Source: Chloroflexi bacterium UBA2235
GTDB taxonomy: Bacteria > Chloroflexota > UBA11872 > UBA12225
Assembly: GCA_002347925.1 (NCBI GenBank)
Contig: DDYL01000008.1
Coordinates: 57,488-63,374 of the forward strand
DNA length: 5,887 nt
Direction of reading: 5' to 3'
Shown here in pieces: positions 1-5,840 of this stretch (positions are counted from its first letter, which is position 1; every line of letters starts with the position of its first letter). The translations under genes and the position numbers were made by a program. The notes beneath the pieces were generated by a model. That model was not told where the DNA came from, did not search any database, and worked only from the letters and a program-made list of their open reading frames with translations.

Positions 1-1283
1 GGTTCGTTGAAGTCCAGATTGAGGTCGACGACCTGTCCTGTTACACCCAGGGTCCCGCGGTCCTCGCCAAAGGCGACGAGGCTGACCGCGCCTCCGTTTC
101 CGACCCGCACGGAAAAGGTCGTTCCCTCGAAGGTCCGCGTCTGGCCCCCGGGGACGGTTTCCTCGAACTTCAGTTTCCCCCCGTCGACCTCCACTTTCGT
201 CCAACTGTCATCGGAGTACGTCAGCTTGATTGATCTGGTTCGTGGTCCCGATGGGGGGCGAGGGGTCGGTTCGGGGATTGCCGTCGGAGGCACGGGAGTC
301 GGCGGGATGGCGGTCTCAGTTGCCGGGATTGGCGAGGGCGCCGGGGCTGCGGGTCCCGGCGTCGACGGTGTCGTGTTGGAAGCGATCGGAGTGAATGGAG
401 CGACGGTCCGCGCGATGATCGGGGTGGACGGCACCGGGCTCGTCCCTGGCCCGGGCGTCCCTGTTGACGTCGTGCCTGGCAAGAAGGTTGCCTGTGCCAA
501 CGCGCGCGCCGACGCCACATCGGGTTCGGTACTGAGTGGACGCAGGACGAAATACCAGGCACTGATCGCGATGGCGATGCCGATCAGGAAGAGCGCCACC
601 CCGAGGGCAGTACGCGAGACCTGGACCGAGACCCGGGCACCGAACATTGATGCAAAGCGGTCTCGTCGCTTTTGCTGACTTGTGTAGAGACGGACCACGT
701 CATCCGGAGGCACGCCAAGAAAAATCGCGTAGCTCCGATGCAGGCTGATTGCGTACCTGCCCGGCGGGAGGACCCCGGCTGTCTCATCCTCGATGGCCGC
801 AAGGTATTCGGAACGGATTCGTGTTGCGACCGCCACGTCGGTAAGAGCGAGGCGCCGGAGCAGCCGGGCGCGCCTCAGAATGGAACCTGCGGTTTCGTTT
901 CGCCTCTGGCTGAGGGCGTTGATTGTTGCTTCGTGATCGGTAGGAGGCAATGGCATTCGCGAGGGGATGGGTGTGAGGCGGGCCGTCTCGGATCGGGGTA
1001 ACTGGCGCACGGTCAACAGCGGGTCGGAGTTGTCCCTTGCGGCCACCGGCATGACGGGTGGAAGGATTGTGAAAGTGCCTGGTCCGGCAGTCGACCGAGA
1101 CGATTCCTGTTGTGCCGGTGACGCGGCGACCGGCAATGGTCCGGTGACCGTTGGGGGCGCATGCTGATCAGGCAATGCAGTAGCCGGCCCATCAGCGCTG
1201 GTTGCAGTGGCCTTGCCATCATGAGTGGGTTCGGCGGCGCTGGGCAAGTCTGGTTTCTCGAACGCATCGGGTGGCGTCGTCAC
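1..1283 (-). CDS. RodZ-like protein: HTH, one membrane helix, Pro/Thr-rich linker, DUF4115 (3' end cut by window edge)
   Basis: Translating the minus strand gives an open frame of 427 codons running to the left edge without a stop. Residues 129-206 are a RodZ-type helix-turn-helix: AGSILRRARLL, then ATRIRSEYLAAIEDE, LPPGRYAISL and SYAIFLGVPPDDVV. Residues 226-247 form one hydrophobic membrane helix, followed by a Pro/Thr/Ser-rich linker (about 249-347). Residues 350-427 match the periplasmic DUF4115 fold, with SDDSWTKVEVDGG, GGQTRTFEG, VRVGNGGAVSL and a closing GVTGQVVDLNL. RodZ links MreB filaments to the envelope in cell-shape control; that role here is inferred from architecture. The domain normally ends close to this point, so only a few residues are probably missing. 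The start is uncertain. GTG at 1283 follows an in-frame stop and has no Shine-Dalgarno, though a TACACT box lies at 1295-1300. ATG at 956 (residue 110) would remove an unusual Pro/Ala-rich N-terminal extension. The gap to the upstream SPFH-like gene is 99 bp. Confidence 0.85.
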   Translation of the reverse strand, partial: MTTPPDAFEKPDLPSAAEPTHDGKATATSADGPATALPDQHAPPTVTGPLPVAASPAQQESSRSTAGPGTFTILPPVMPVAARDNSDPLLTVRQLPRSETARLTPIPSRMPLPPTDHEATINALSQRRNETAGSILRRARLLRRLALTDVAVATRIRSEYLAAIEDETAGVLPPGRYAISLHRSYAIFLGVPPDDVVRLYTSQQKRRDRFASMFGARVSVQVSRTALGVALFLIGIAIAISAWYFVLRPLSTEPDVASARALAQATFLPGTTSTGTPGPGTSPVPSTPIIARTVAPFTPIASNTTPSTPGPAAPAPSPIPATETAIPPTPVPPTAIPEPTPRPPSGPRTRSIKLTYSDDSWTKVEVDGGKLKFEETVPGGQTRTFEGTTFSVRVGNGGAVSLVAFGEDRGTLGVTGQVVDLNLDFNE

Positions 1284-1382
1284 GGCACATCAGGAGTGTA
1301 GCCCAGTGAACGGCGCGAAGGTCTGAAACGCATGATCGGTCGGTGACGAAGCGCCTGTGGGGTGACCGGATGGCGCACGCCG

Positions 1383-2975
1383 CTACGGGGATACCTGGAT
1401 GCCGGCGGCCCCTGCGGTCACATTGCGGTCCAGGCGGATATCTGCCTGCCGGATCGGTTCCACGCGCACACCGGCTTCACGGGCCGCGTCACTTGAGCCG
1501 ATCGTGACGTTGAACTGGTTCAGGATGGCAGGCAGTTGTGCCACCATGACTTGTTCCACCTCGCGCATCAGAACGCGAGGGTTTTGAGCGAGCGCGGGGT
1601 CGCGAGATGCGCGTTGGACCAGATCGCGGTTCTGCACCTCAATGCGCCCCTGGAGTTCGCTGGAGATTGCGCGTCCGAGACGGACTGGGCCGGACCCTCC
1701 AGTGTCGTAGCGTGCCCATTGGGCCAGGTCAACGATCCGGAACCGCACCCGGATCTGGATGACGGTGAACGAGTCCGGTCCGGTTTGCGTGACGATGGCA
1801 CGTACCGCGGTGAACTGTTCGCCCAGGGCGACAGCGCGTCTGTCGGCGAACGGGGGTGGCCAGGTGTTCTGGATGCCGGGTTCACGGATGACAGTCCGAG
1901 CGCCGCTGTCAAGGCCGAGCAACGCGGCTTCAAGGCCCATGGACTCGAGTCCCCGCGCGAGGCGTGCTTCCGGCGGTTCGATGATCACCGCGGTGTCTGG
2001 GGCCACCACAAACAGGCCGGTGACGAAGGTGGTCACCACGATGGCTAAAGCGGCTGCGGAGGCTCCCGCAAGTGGCATGAAGAGTGATGATCTGACGCTT
2101 CCGGAGACGCTGAAGGGCGCAAGCGCGGACTGGATGGTCCCGAAGGTCCGACGCAAGAGGGTTCTGACACGGGAGTCGGCGAGCATTCCGCCGGACTGTT
2201 CGGTCCGTACCCCTTGGATGTCCGCAACGCTGAGGATCACGTATAGCTCGTGATAGGCGTCAGCAACAGGTGCCAATCCGTGCCTCGACGCCCCTCGACT
2301 GATCGTGAGGGCGAGGGCCGCGGCCCGTGAACATGCTTCAAGCGGGCTTTCCGGCAGACGTGAGACGAGATTGTCGAGTTCGGTCAGCGATGGCAGGTAT
2401 TCACGGCCGAAGGCATCGACATCCTCGTTTCCCTCGTCAAGCACTTGCGACCGACGCACCCGCGCACTGCCGATTGCGCGCGCGACTGCACCGGCATCAC
2501 GGGCCCTTGAGGCGTGGCCCCAAGCGTGACGCCATGCCAGGATTGCGGGGATCAGACCGATCGTTACGGTGAACGCGGCGCCGCCGGTTGCCGTAAGGGC
2601 GGTCAGCAGGTCCGTGAGCGAATCGAACCAGGCGACCAGGAGTGTGGCGACAACCCCGACTCCGGTCCACCACCACGCCAGTCCGTGGGCACGTCGGGAC
2701 TCGCCGTGAATCGTGGTGGCGACGCGTGCCAGGTGTGCGGCGACATCCGGTTGCGCGGTGGGACCGATTGACTGGATTGCGTGAACGATCTCGACCCCAC
2801 GACGGTGACGCAGGAGGGTCCTGGCGGCGTCACGCCAGGCGTCATGGGTGAAGACATGCGCCGGTTCGTTCCGAACGGGATGGCGAAGGCGGACAGAGGC
2901 CAGTCGCACCGTTGCGGTCGCAGGTGGTGTCATCGATCTCGATCCAGTCATTTCCGGGATGGACGAAACGGTCAC
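1383..2975 (-). CDS. Multi-pass membrane protein with C-terminal SPFH/band-7 (HflK-like) region
   Basis: This is a 530-residue protein. Residues 1-97 are basic and of no recognised family. Hydrophobic segments lie at about 98-117, 128-148 and 299-325. A soluble helical stretch (150-295) separates the second and third. After the third segment the sequence has the order of an SPFH protein: VVAPDTAVIIEPPE where stomatin/HflK proteins leave the membrane, then REPGIQNTWPPPF, resembling the 'EPG..PxPF' turn of HflK. Strand-like TVIQIRVRFRIVDLAQWARY follows, then a helical region (430-488) and VRVEPIRQADIRL. SPFH proteins scaffold membrane microdomains or regulate FtsH-type proteases; which applies here is unknown, and no ftsH or hflC is visible. 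Usual HflK has one membrane segment, so the long N-terminal half with two extra segments is odd. GTG at 2975 lacks a good Shine-Dalgarno; ATG at 2951 or 2933 are alternatives. It lies 57 bp after the beta-helix gene, possibly in an operon. Confidence 0.8.
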   Translation of the reverse strand: MTVSSIPEMTGSRSMTPPATATVRLASVRLRHPVRNEPAHVFTHDAWRDAARTLLRHRRGVEIVHAIQSIGPTAQPDVAAHLARVATTIHGESRRAHGLAWWWTGVGVVATLLVAWFDSLTDLLTALTATGGAAFTVTIGLIPAILAWRHAWGHASRARDAGAVARAIGSARVRRSQVLDEGNEDVDAFGREYLPSLTELDNLVSRLPESPLEACSRAAALALTISRGASRHGLAPVADAYHELYVILSVADIQGVRTEQSGGMLADSRVRTLLRRTFGTIQSALAPFSVSGSVRSSLFMPLAGASAAALAIVVTTFVTGLFVVAPDTAVIIEPPEARLARGLESMGLEAALLGLDSGARTVIREPGIQNTWPPPFADRRAVALGEQFTAVRAIVTQTGPDSFTVIQIRVRFRIVDLAQWARYDTGGSGPVRLGRAISSELQGRIEVQNRDLVQRASRDPALAQNPRVLMREVEQVMVAQLPAILNQFNVTIGSSDAAREAGVRVEPIRQADIRLDRNVTAGAAGIQVSP

Positions 2976-3032
2976 GTAACCCCGGAGGTTCGCCTTTACT
3001 CTAGCGTGTGGCGGTACGTGGCGCGTTCCCGG

Positions 3033-4358
3033 TCAGTTCGGGACGATCAGGGCACCGGAGTCAGGCATGCGGTTGTCGACGATGGTGCCAAGGACATTGC
3101 CGGACAGGTCGTTCGCTTCCAGGACCGGTGAAGCCAGTACGGAGACACTGATGCCGAAGAGGGAGTTTGCCGCGCAGATGTTCCCGCGGGCACTGCCGGC
3201 CCCGAATTCGGTGTAGGAGAGGCCGGTGCCATTCGCTTCGCACCGGTTGGACTCGAGTTCGGGACACGCGCCCTCCCCAATCCAGATGCCGGCAATGGCC
3301 CCGCCCGTGCAACTGTTCCCGACGGCGATGCCACCGGATGCCCGTCGGTACACGATGCCCGCCGTGCGGTTGCCCCGACACTGGTTGCTCTCGAGTGTTG
3401 GGGTGGCCGCATCACCGACCCAGATCCCGGCAGACCCATTGTCCGAACAGTCGTTGGCACGCGCGAGACCAGTAGCGAGAAGCCGGTAAGCGATGCCAGT
3501 ATGGGTGTTCGCGCGGCACGTGTTCGCGTCCAGGACAGGCCGGGCACGGTCCAGGACGAGGATCCCGATGGCGGAACCAATGCACCGTGAACGGGTCAGT
3601 GCCCCGGCGCTCTGGCCGGAAAAGACGACCCCCGCGGTTCCGCCTTCGGTCTGGATGTCCACGATGGTTGGGGCGCACGCATCACGCACGCAGATGCCAC
3701 CGGCTTCGTTGCCGTCGAACTGGCAACTCGTGATCGTCGCCCACACTGCGCCACCGACCACCAAGCCATATCCGGGCTCCGGCGAGGTGTCGTCAGGTGT
3801 ATCTGGCGTTGAGGTGTTCCGGCGTCCTCGCGCACCGGTCACGCGCACGCGCTCCATGATCAATGCACCATCGGTCGCTTCGATGACGTTGCCGGGCGCG
3901 TCATTGACCACCGCGATTGTGAGATCACGCAGGGCCAGGGCGGCACTCTCAGCGAGGCGGAGGACCGGGCCCGGCCCGGTGGATTCCAGACGGGTCCGTG
4001 TACTGCCCGCACCGATCAGGAAGGCGTGCCGACGGAAATTGATGGTGGCGGGGATGCGGTATACGCCCGCGCCGAGTTCGATCGTCGCACCTGGTGGTGC
4101 CTCGGCGAGGACCTCAAGAAATGTTGCCGGCGACGCCGACCACTCACCGGTCAGGGGATGTTCCTCGAACTGACCACCGGCGTCATCGCCTGGGTGGGTG
4201 TCTGGCAGTTCGCCGCTCGATGGCGGGGGTGTGGCGGGGGGCATTGAGGGGAATGGTACGGCGTACGGGGAGGGCATGTCAGACGTGCCCCCGATGGCTG
4301 CTTCACCGTATGAAAGAGTCACCCGTTGGGGATATGCCGTGTCGGGCCAATCCGGCAT
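3033..4358 (-). CDS. Right-handed parallel beta-helix repeat protein
   Basis: The 441-residue protein has a Pro-rich, low-complexity N terminus (about 28-75). At 77-127 comes the capping sequence typical of pectate-lyase/NosD-like beta-helices: an FLEVLAEAPPGATIELGAGVY element followed by FLIGAGSTRTRLES. From there to about 430 it is built of coils of 22-23 residues, clearest at 250-425. Repeating elements are N-x-C, then AGIWVG- or GIxY-like strands, then P-x-L-E-x-N. Neighbouring coils pair into 45-46 residue units. Seven successive coils carry Cys at the same register (259, 281, 304, 327, 350, 373, 395). No signal peptide or membrane segment is visible, so a cytoplasmic location is likely and free thiols would be tolerated. 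No catalytic residues could be assigned; a binding or scaffold role is a guess. ATG at 4358 lies inside a perfect inverted repeat and lacks a convincing Shine-Dalgarno. ATG at 4277 (residue 28) is a real alternative. Confidence 0.88.
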   Translation of the reverse strand: MPDWPDTAYPQRVTLSYGEAAIGGTSDMPSPYAVPFPSMPPATPPPSSGELPDTHPGDDAGGQFEEHPLTGEWSASPATFLEVLAEAPPGATIELGAGVYRIPATINFRRHAFLIGAGSTRTRLESTGPGPVLRLAESAALALRDLTIAVVNDAPGNVIEATDGALIMERVRVTGARGRRNTSTPDTPDDTSPEPGYGLVVGGAVWATITSCQFDGNEAGGICVRDACAPTIVDIQTEGGTAGVVFSGQSAGALTRSRCIGSAIGILVLDRARPVLDANTCRANTHTGIAYRLLATGLARANDCSDNGSAGIWVGDAATPTLESNQCRGNRTAGIVYRRASGGIAVGNSCTGGAIAGIWIGEGACPELESNRCEANGTGLSYTEFGAGSARGNICAANSLFGISVSVLASPVLEANDLSGNVLGTIVDNRMPDSGALIVPN

Positions 4359-4366
4359 ATCCCCAA
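4326..4366. repeat. 14-bp perfect inverted repeat over the beta-helix gene start
   Basis: TTGGGGATATGCCG (4326-4339) and its exact reverse complement (4353-4366) flank a 13-nt spacer. On the minus strand the annotated ATG (4358) sits inside the 5' arm. There is no T-run after either arm, so this does not look like an intrinsic terminator for gene A upstream. A smaller palindrome, CCCCAAGGGG (4361-4370), overlaps the right arm and could form a competing fold. Possible roles are a dimeric regulator's operator or an mRNA hairpin that hides the start codon. If translation begins at 4277, it would instead be a leader element. Confidence 0.7.
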
Positions 4367-4431
4367 GGGGTTGGAGTGCTCCATTGCGGTGGGTCCGGAA
4401 AGTTGGCCGGGCTTGTCACCGCGTTGGCTGA

Positions 4432-4707
4432 TCAATGATCGGCGACGTGATCCTCGGGATGTCCGTGGTCCTCGTCTTCAGGATCGGCATGCTCTTCCTC
4501 GACGGCTGCGATCTCGGCATGGCGAATGCCTTCGATTTGATGACCGTACGCCAGATGGGCATGATGGGCGGCGCCGACATGATCGTCATGCGCATCGGCC
4601 TCGGCGGCCTTCAGGTGTTCGTGGGCGGCGACGGTGAAGTGGTGGGCTGCCTTGCGGTGGTGATCGGCGGCGTCGTGGTCCAGTTCGTGTTCACGCTTGG
4701 TGACCAT
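4432..4707 (-). CDS. Histidine-rich small protein, copy A
   Basis: This is a 91-residue, very hydrophilic protein with 20 histidines (22%), no membrane segment and no signal peptide. An Ala-Ala pair recurs every seven residues at 13, 20 and 27 (AADHHRK, AAHHFTV, AAHEHLK), giving a helical heptad pattern. A conserved-looking AAHHAHLAYGHQ core sits at 46-57, and the tail is rich in Asp/Glu/His. It resembles a recurrent class of uncharacterised bacterial His-rich proteins (AAxHHxxAA repeats), recalled from memory. Metal (Ni, Zn, Co or Cu) binding is plausible from composition but unproven. Start choice: GGGAG at 4715-4719 lies 7 nt before the ATG at 4707 but only 1 nt before the ATG at 4713. The same MVTK start with the same 7-nt spacing occurs in copy B, so 4707 is preferred. 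No U-tailed terminator follows; the beta-helix gene starts 73 bp on. Confidence 0.85.
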   Translation of the reverse strand: MVTKREHELDHDAADHHRKAAHHFTVAAHEHLKAAEADAHDDHVGAAHHAHLAYGHQIEGIRHAEIAAVEEEHADPEDEDHGHPEDHVADH

Positions 4708-4714
4708 GGTCATT

Positions 4715-4719
4715 CTCCC
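4715..4719 (-). promoter_or_regulatory. Ribosome binding site of His-rich gene A
   Basis: GGGAG on the minus strand, 7 nt before the ATG at 4707. It is only 1 nt from the upstream in-frame ATG at 4713, so it selects 4707 as the start. Confidence 0.7.
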
Positions 4720-4950
4720 GGAAGTTCAATCTACAGGGGTTCCGCTGTCATCAATGCAGGCGGTCAACACGATCCCCGTGTACCCGGCCCGCGGGTCCTT
4801 GGCAAACGATTGACAACTTGCACATCCTGACGTGGAATGCCCCACGAGAACATTTGGACGATACACCAACTGCAAGCCTGATGCCCAATCAACCCAAATG
4901 GGCAACGTGACCGGCAGGGTCCACAGGTGAACCGGCAACTGCTGGCGTTC

Positions 4951-5014
4951 AAGAAAACAGAAACCCCCGGGCTCCGGTTCTGGCGGGTCGTGCCAGAAAG
5001 GCGCCTCGGGGGTT
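4951..5014 (-). terminator. Intrinsic terminator of His-rich gene B
   Basis: On the minus strand, AACCCCCG (5014-5007) pairs with CGGGGGTT (4969-4962). Inside it a second perfect 7-bp stem, TTCTGGC/GCCAGAA (4998-4992 with 4984-4978), closes a 7-nt loop. Partial G-C pairing joins the two. The stem is followed directly by the U-rich tail TCTGTTTTCTT (4961-4951). The plus-strand exit has no T-run, so the terminator acts on minus-strand transcripts. It starts 54 nt after the stop codon of gene B. A near-identical sequence lies at 5845-5887. Confidence 0.85.
4954..4996. repeat. Direct repeat, copy 1 (terminator block)
   Basis: This 43-bp segment matches 5845-5887 at 40 of 43 positions, offset 891 bp. 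The three differences all fall within four bases at 4976-4979, next to the inner stem of the terminator hairpin. Together with the 17/20 match of 4898-4917 to 5790-5809 (offset 892 bp), it marks a duplicated unit ending in a terminator. Confidence 0.85.
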
Positions 5015-5068
5015 CGGGTTGGTTCAGAACACGGGGGTCAGCTGACCTGTCCGTGAACCGACATGGTC

Positions 5069-5344
5069 TCAGTGATCGGCGACGTGATCCTCGGCGTGTC
5101 CGTGGTCCTCGTCATCGGGATCCGAGTGCTCTTCCTTGACGGCTGCAATCTCGGCGTGACGCACGCCTTCGATCTGATGGCCGTAAGCCAGGTGCGCATG
5201 GTGAGCGGCGGTCACGTGGTCGTCGTGCTCATCGGCGGCAGCAGCCTTGGTGTGCTCATGGGCTGCGGCTTCGAAGTGATGAGCGGCCTTGCGGTGGTGG
5301 TCGGCGGCCTGCAGGTCGAGCTCGTGCTCTTTCTTGGTAACCAT
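5069..5344 (-). CDS. Histidine-rich small protein, copy B
   Basis: This is a 91-residue paralogue of the neighbouring gene at 4432-4707, with 77 of 91 residues identical and no gaps; 19 residues are histidine. Ala pairs at 13, 20, 27 and 34 give four consecutive heptads (AADHHRK, AAHHFEA, AAHEHTK, AAAADEH). The AAHHAHLAYGHQIEG core is unchanged between the copies. Differences cluster in the helical repeats (11-12, 25-26, 32-45), while His positions are nearly all kept (H11 of copy A is Leu here). This suggests selection on histidine placement, consistent with metal or anion binding, though that is inference. A longer frame opens at 5383, but AGGAG at 5352-5356 lies 7 nt before the ATG at 5344 and the protein then aligns end to end with copy A. 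It has its own terminator and a candidate promoter about 150 bp upstream, so it is probably transcribed alone. Confidence 0.87.
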   Translation of the reverse strand: MVTKKEHELDLQAADHHRKAAHHFEAAAHEHTKAAAADEHDDHVTAAHHAHLAYGHQIEGVRHAEIAAVKEEHSDPDDEDHGHAEDHVADH

Positions 5345-5351
5345 CGGTTGA

Positions 5352-5356
5352 CTCCT
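5352..5356 (-). promoter_or_regulatory. Ribosome binding site of His-rich gene B
   Basis: AGGAG on the minus strand, 7 nt before the ATG at 5344. It fixes the start at 5344 rather than at the upstream in-frame start at 5383, and mirrors the spacing in copy A. Confidence 0.8.
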
Positions 5357-5420
5357 GAATGATGTTTGTGACTGTGCGCGCAACAGGCTCTCCTGGCCCG
5401 CAAGTAGTCTGTTCTGGACT

Positions 5421-5453
5421 GAGTGATTGGTGGCGACCCACCTCCATGCACTC
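5421..5453 (-). other. Two-part stem-loop in the putative leader of gene B
   Basis: An outer 5-bp stem GAGTG/CACTC (5453-5449 with 5425-5421) encloses an inner 5-bp stem GGTGG/CCACC with a 4-nt loop (5442-5429), separated by an asymmetric internal loop. It lies between the candidate promoter and the ribosome binding site, so it would be in the 5' leader if that promoter is real. It does not match a riboswitch class I recognise, and stems this short can arise by chance in GC-rich DNA. Confidence 0.3.
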
Positions 5454-5497
5454 GGTTTCCGTCACAACCACGCGGCGAGCGTCTTGGAGACCCGCTG

Positions 5498-5527
5498 GAT
5501 ATAAAAATAGCATGCGCATCGTAACAA
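5498..5527 (-). promoter_or_regulatory. Candidate sigma70-type promoter of gene B
   Basis: On the minus strand, TTGTTA (5527-5522) and TATATC (5503-5498) are separated by 18 bp; each matches the consensus at 4 of 6 positions. The -10 lies in a conspicuous A/T island (5499-5509) within GC-rich DNA. It would give a leader of about 150 nt before gene B. Confidence 0.4.
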
Positions 5528-5670
5528 GGGCATGAACAGACGCGATTGGGTTTCGCATGCGGGATGGCGTCACACACGGTGTTCTTTCCCGAGGGAACAC
5601 GCGTCATGCGCCGAGAGGCTCAGGTCCCCGGACCATGTGGTGATACGCACATCGTTGCACCGGTGGGGAC

Positions 5671-5690
5671 TGGTGAACGGGCGTTCACCA
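5671..5690. promoter_or_regulatory. 20-bp palindrome resembling a Gram-positive-type LexA/SOS box
   Basis: Two perfect 9-bp arms, TGGTGAACG and CGTTCACCA, flank a central GG. The core GAAC-N4-GTTC fits the LexA (DinR) box known from Bacillus and actinobacteria. The site is about 330 bp upstream of gene B and has no obvious promoter overlapping it, so its target is unclear. It could equally be an operator for another dimeric regulator. Confidence 0.4.
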
Positions 5691-5840
5691 ATCCCTCCCG
5701 GTGGTGCCAGTCAGCTCCAGGTAGTGCAACCGGAGGACCGACTGCGGAAGCCAGGTGACTTGGGCGAGTGCCCCCACTGATGAATATCCATGGGTAGCGT
5801 GACTGGCAGAAGTTAGGGTGGACAGGGAACCACTATCGAC

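Larger units (their letters stand above)
4708..5068. other. Intergenic region between His-rich genes A and B
   Basis: This 361-bp stretch has no convincing gene. Its right part holds the terminator of gene B. Its left part must hold the promoter of gene A unless transcripts read through. I see only weak candidates there on the minus strand, such as TAGATT just before the ribosome site with a TTGATG 15 nt upstream. The segment 4898-4917 matches 5790-5809 at 17 of 20 positions, showing that this region shares ancestry with the sequence at the right edge of the window. Confidence 0.6.

Noticed and set aside
7..678. Plus-strand open frame of 223 codons
   Set aside because: It is antisense to the RodZ-like gene. 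Its Gly/Val-rich stretch is the mirror of the Pro/Thr-rich linker, whose minus-strand reading gives recognisable HTH, membrane and DUF4115 parts.
3493..4173. Plus-strand open frame of 226 codons
   Set aside because: It is antisense to the beta-helix gene and is Arg/Ser/Pro-rich, as expected from the opposite strand of a GC-rich repeat gene.
4831..4846. Short hairpin CGTGG/CCACG in the intergenic region
   Set aside because: A 5-bp stem is expected by chance in sequence of this composition, and no U-run or partner element goes with it.
4726..4938. Minus-strand open frame of 70 codons with a CxxC motif, ending just before His-rich gene A
   Set aside because: It starts at a TTG with no ribosome site, has mixed third-position composition, and lies in the promoter region of gene A. 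Its 5' part falls in the duplicated block, whose second copy diverges with a length change. Non-coding is more likely, though a small protein is not excluded.
5212..5607. Minus-strand open frames reaching from gene B into its upstream region
   Set aside because: They overlap gene B in another frame and cross the promoter candidate and ribosome site. Gene B is confirmed by its close paralogue.
5532..5780. Plus-strand open frame of 82 codons (and a shorter overlapping one)
   Set aside because: Arg/His-rich composition without a recognisable pattern, no ribosome site that decides a start, and it runs through the palindrome at 5671-5690.
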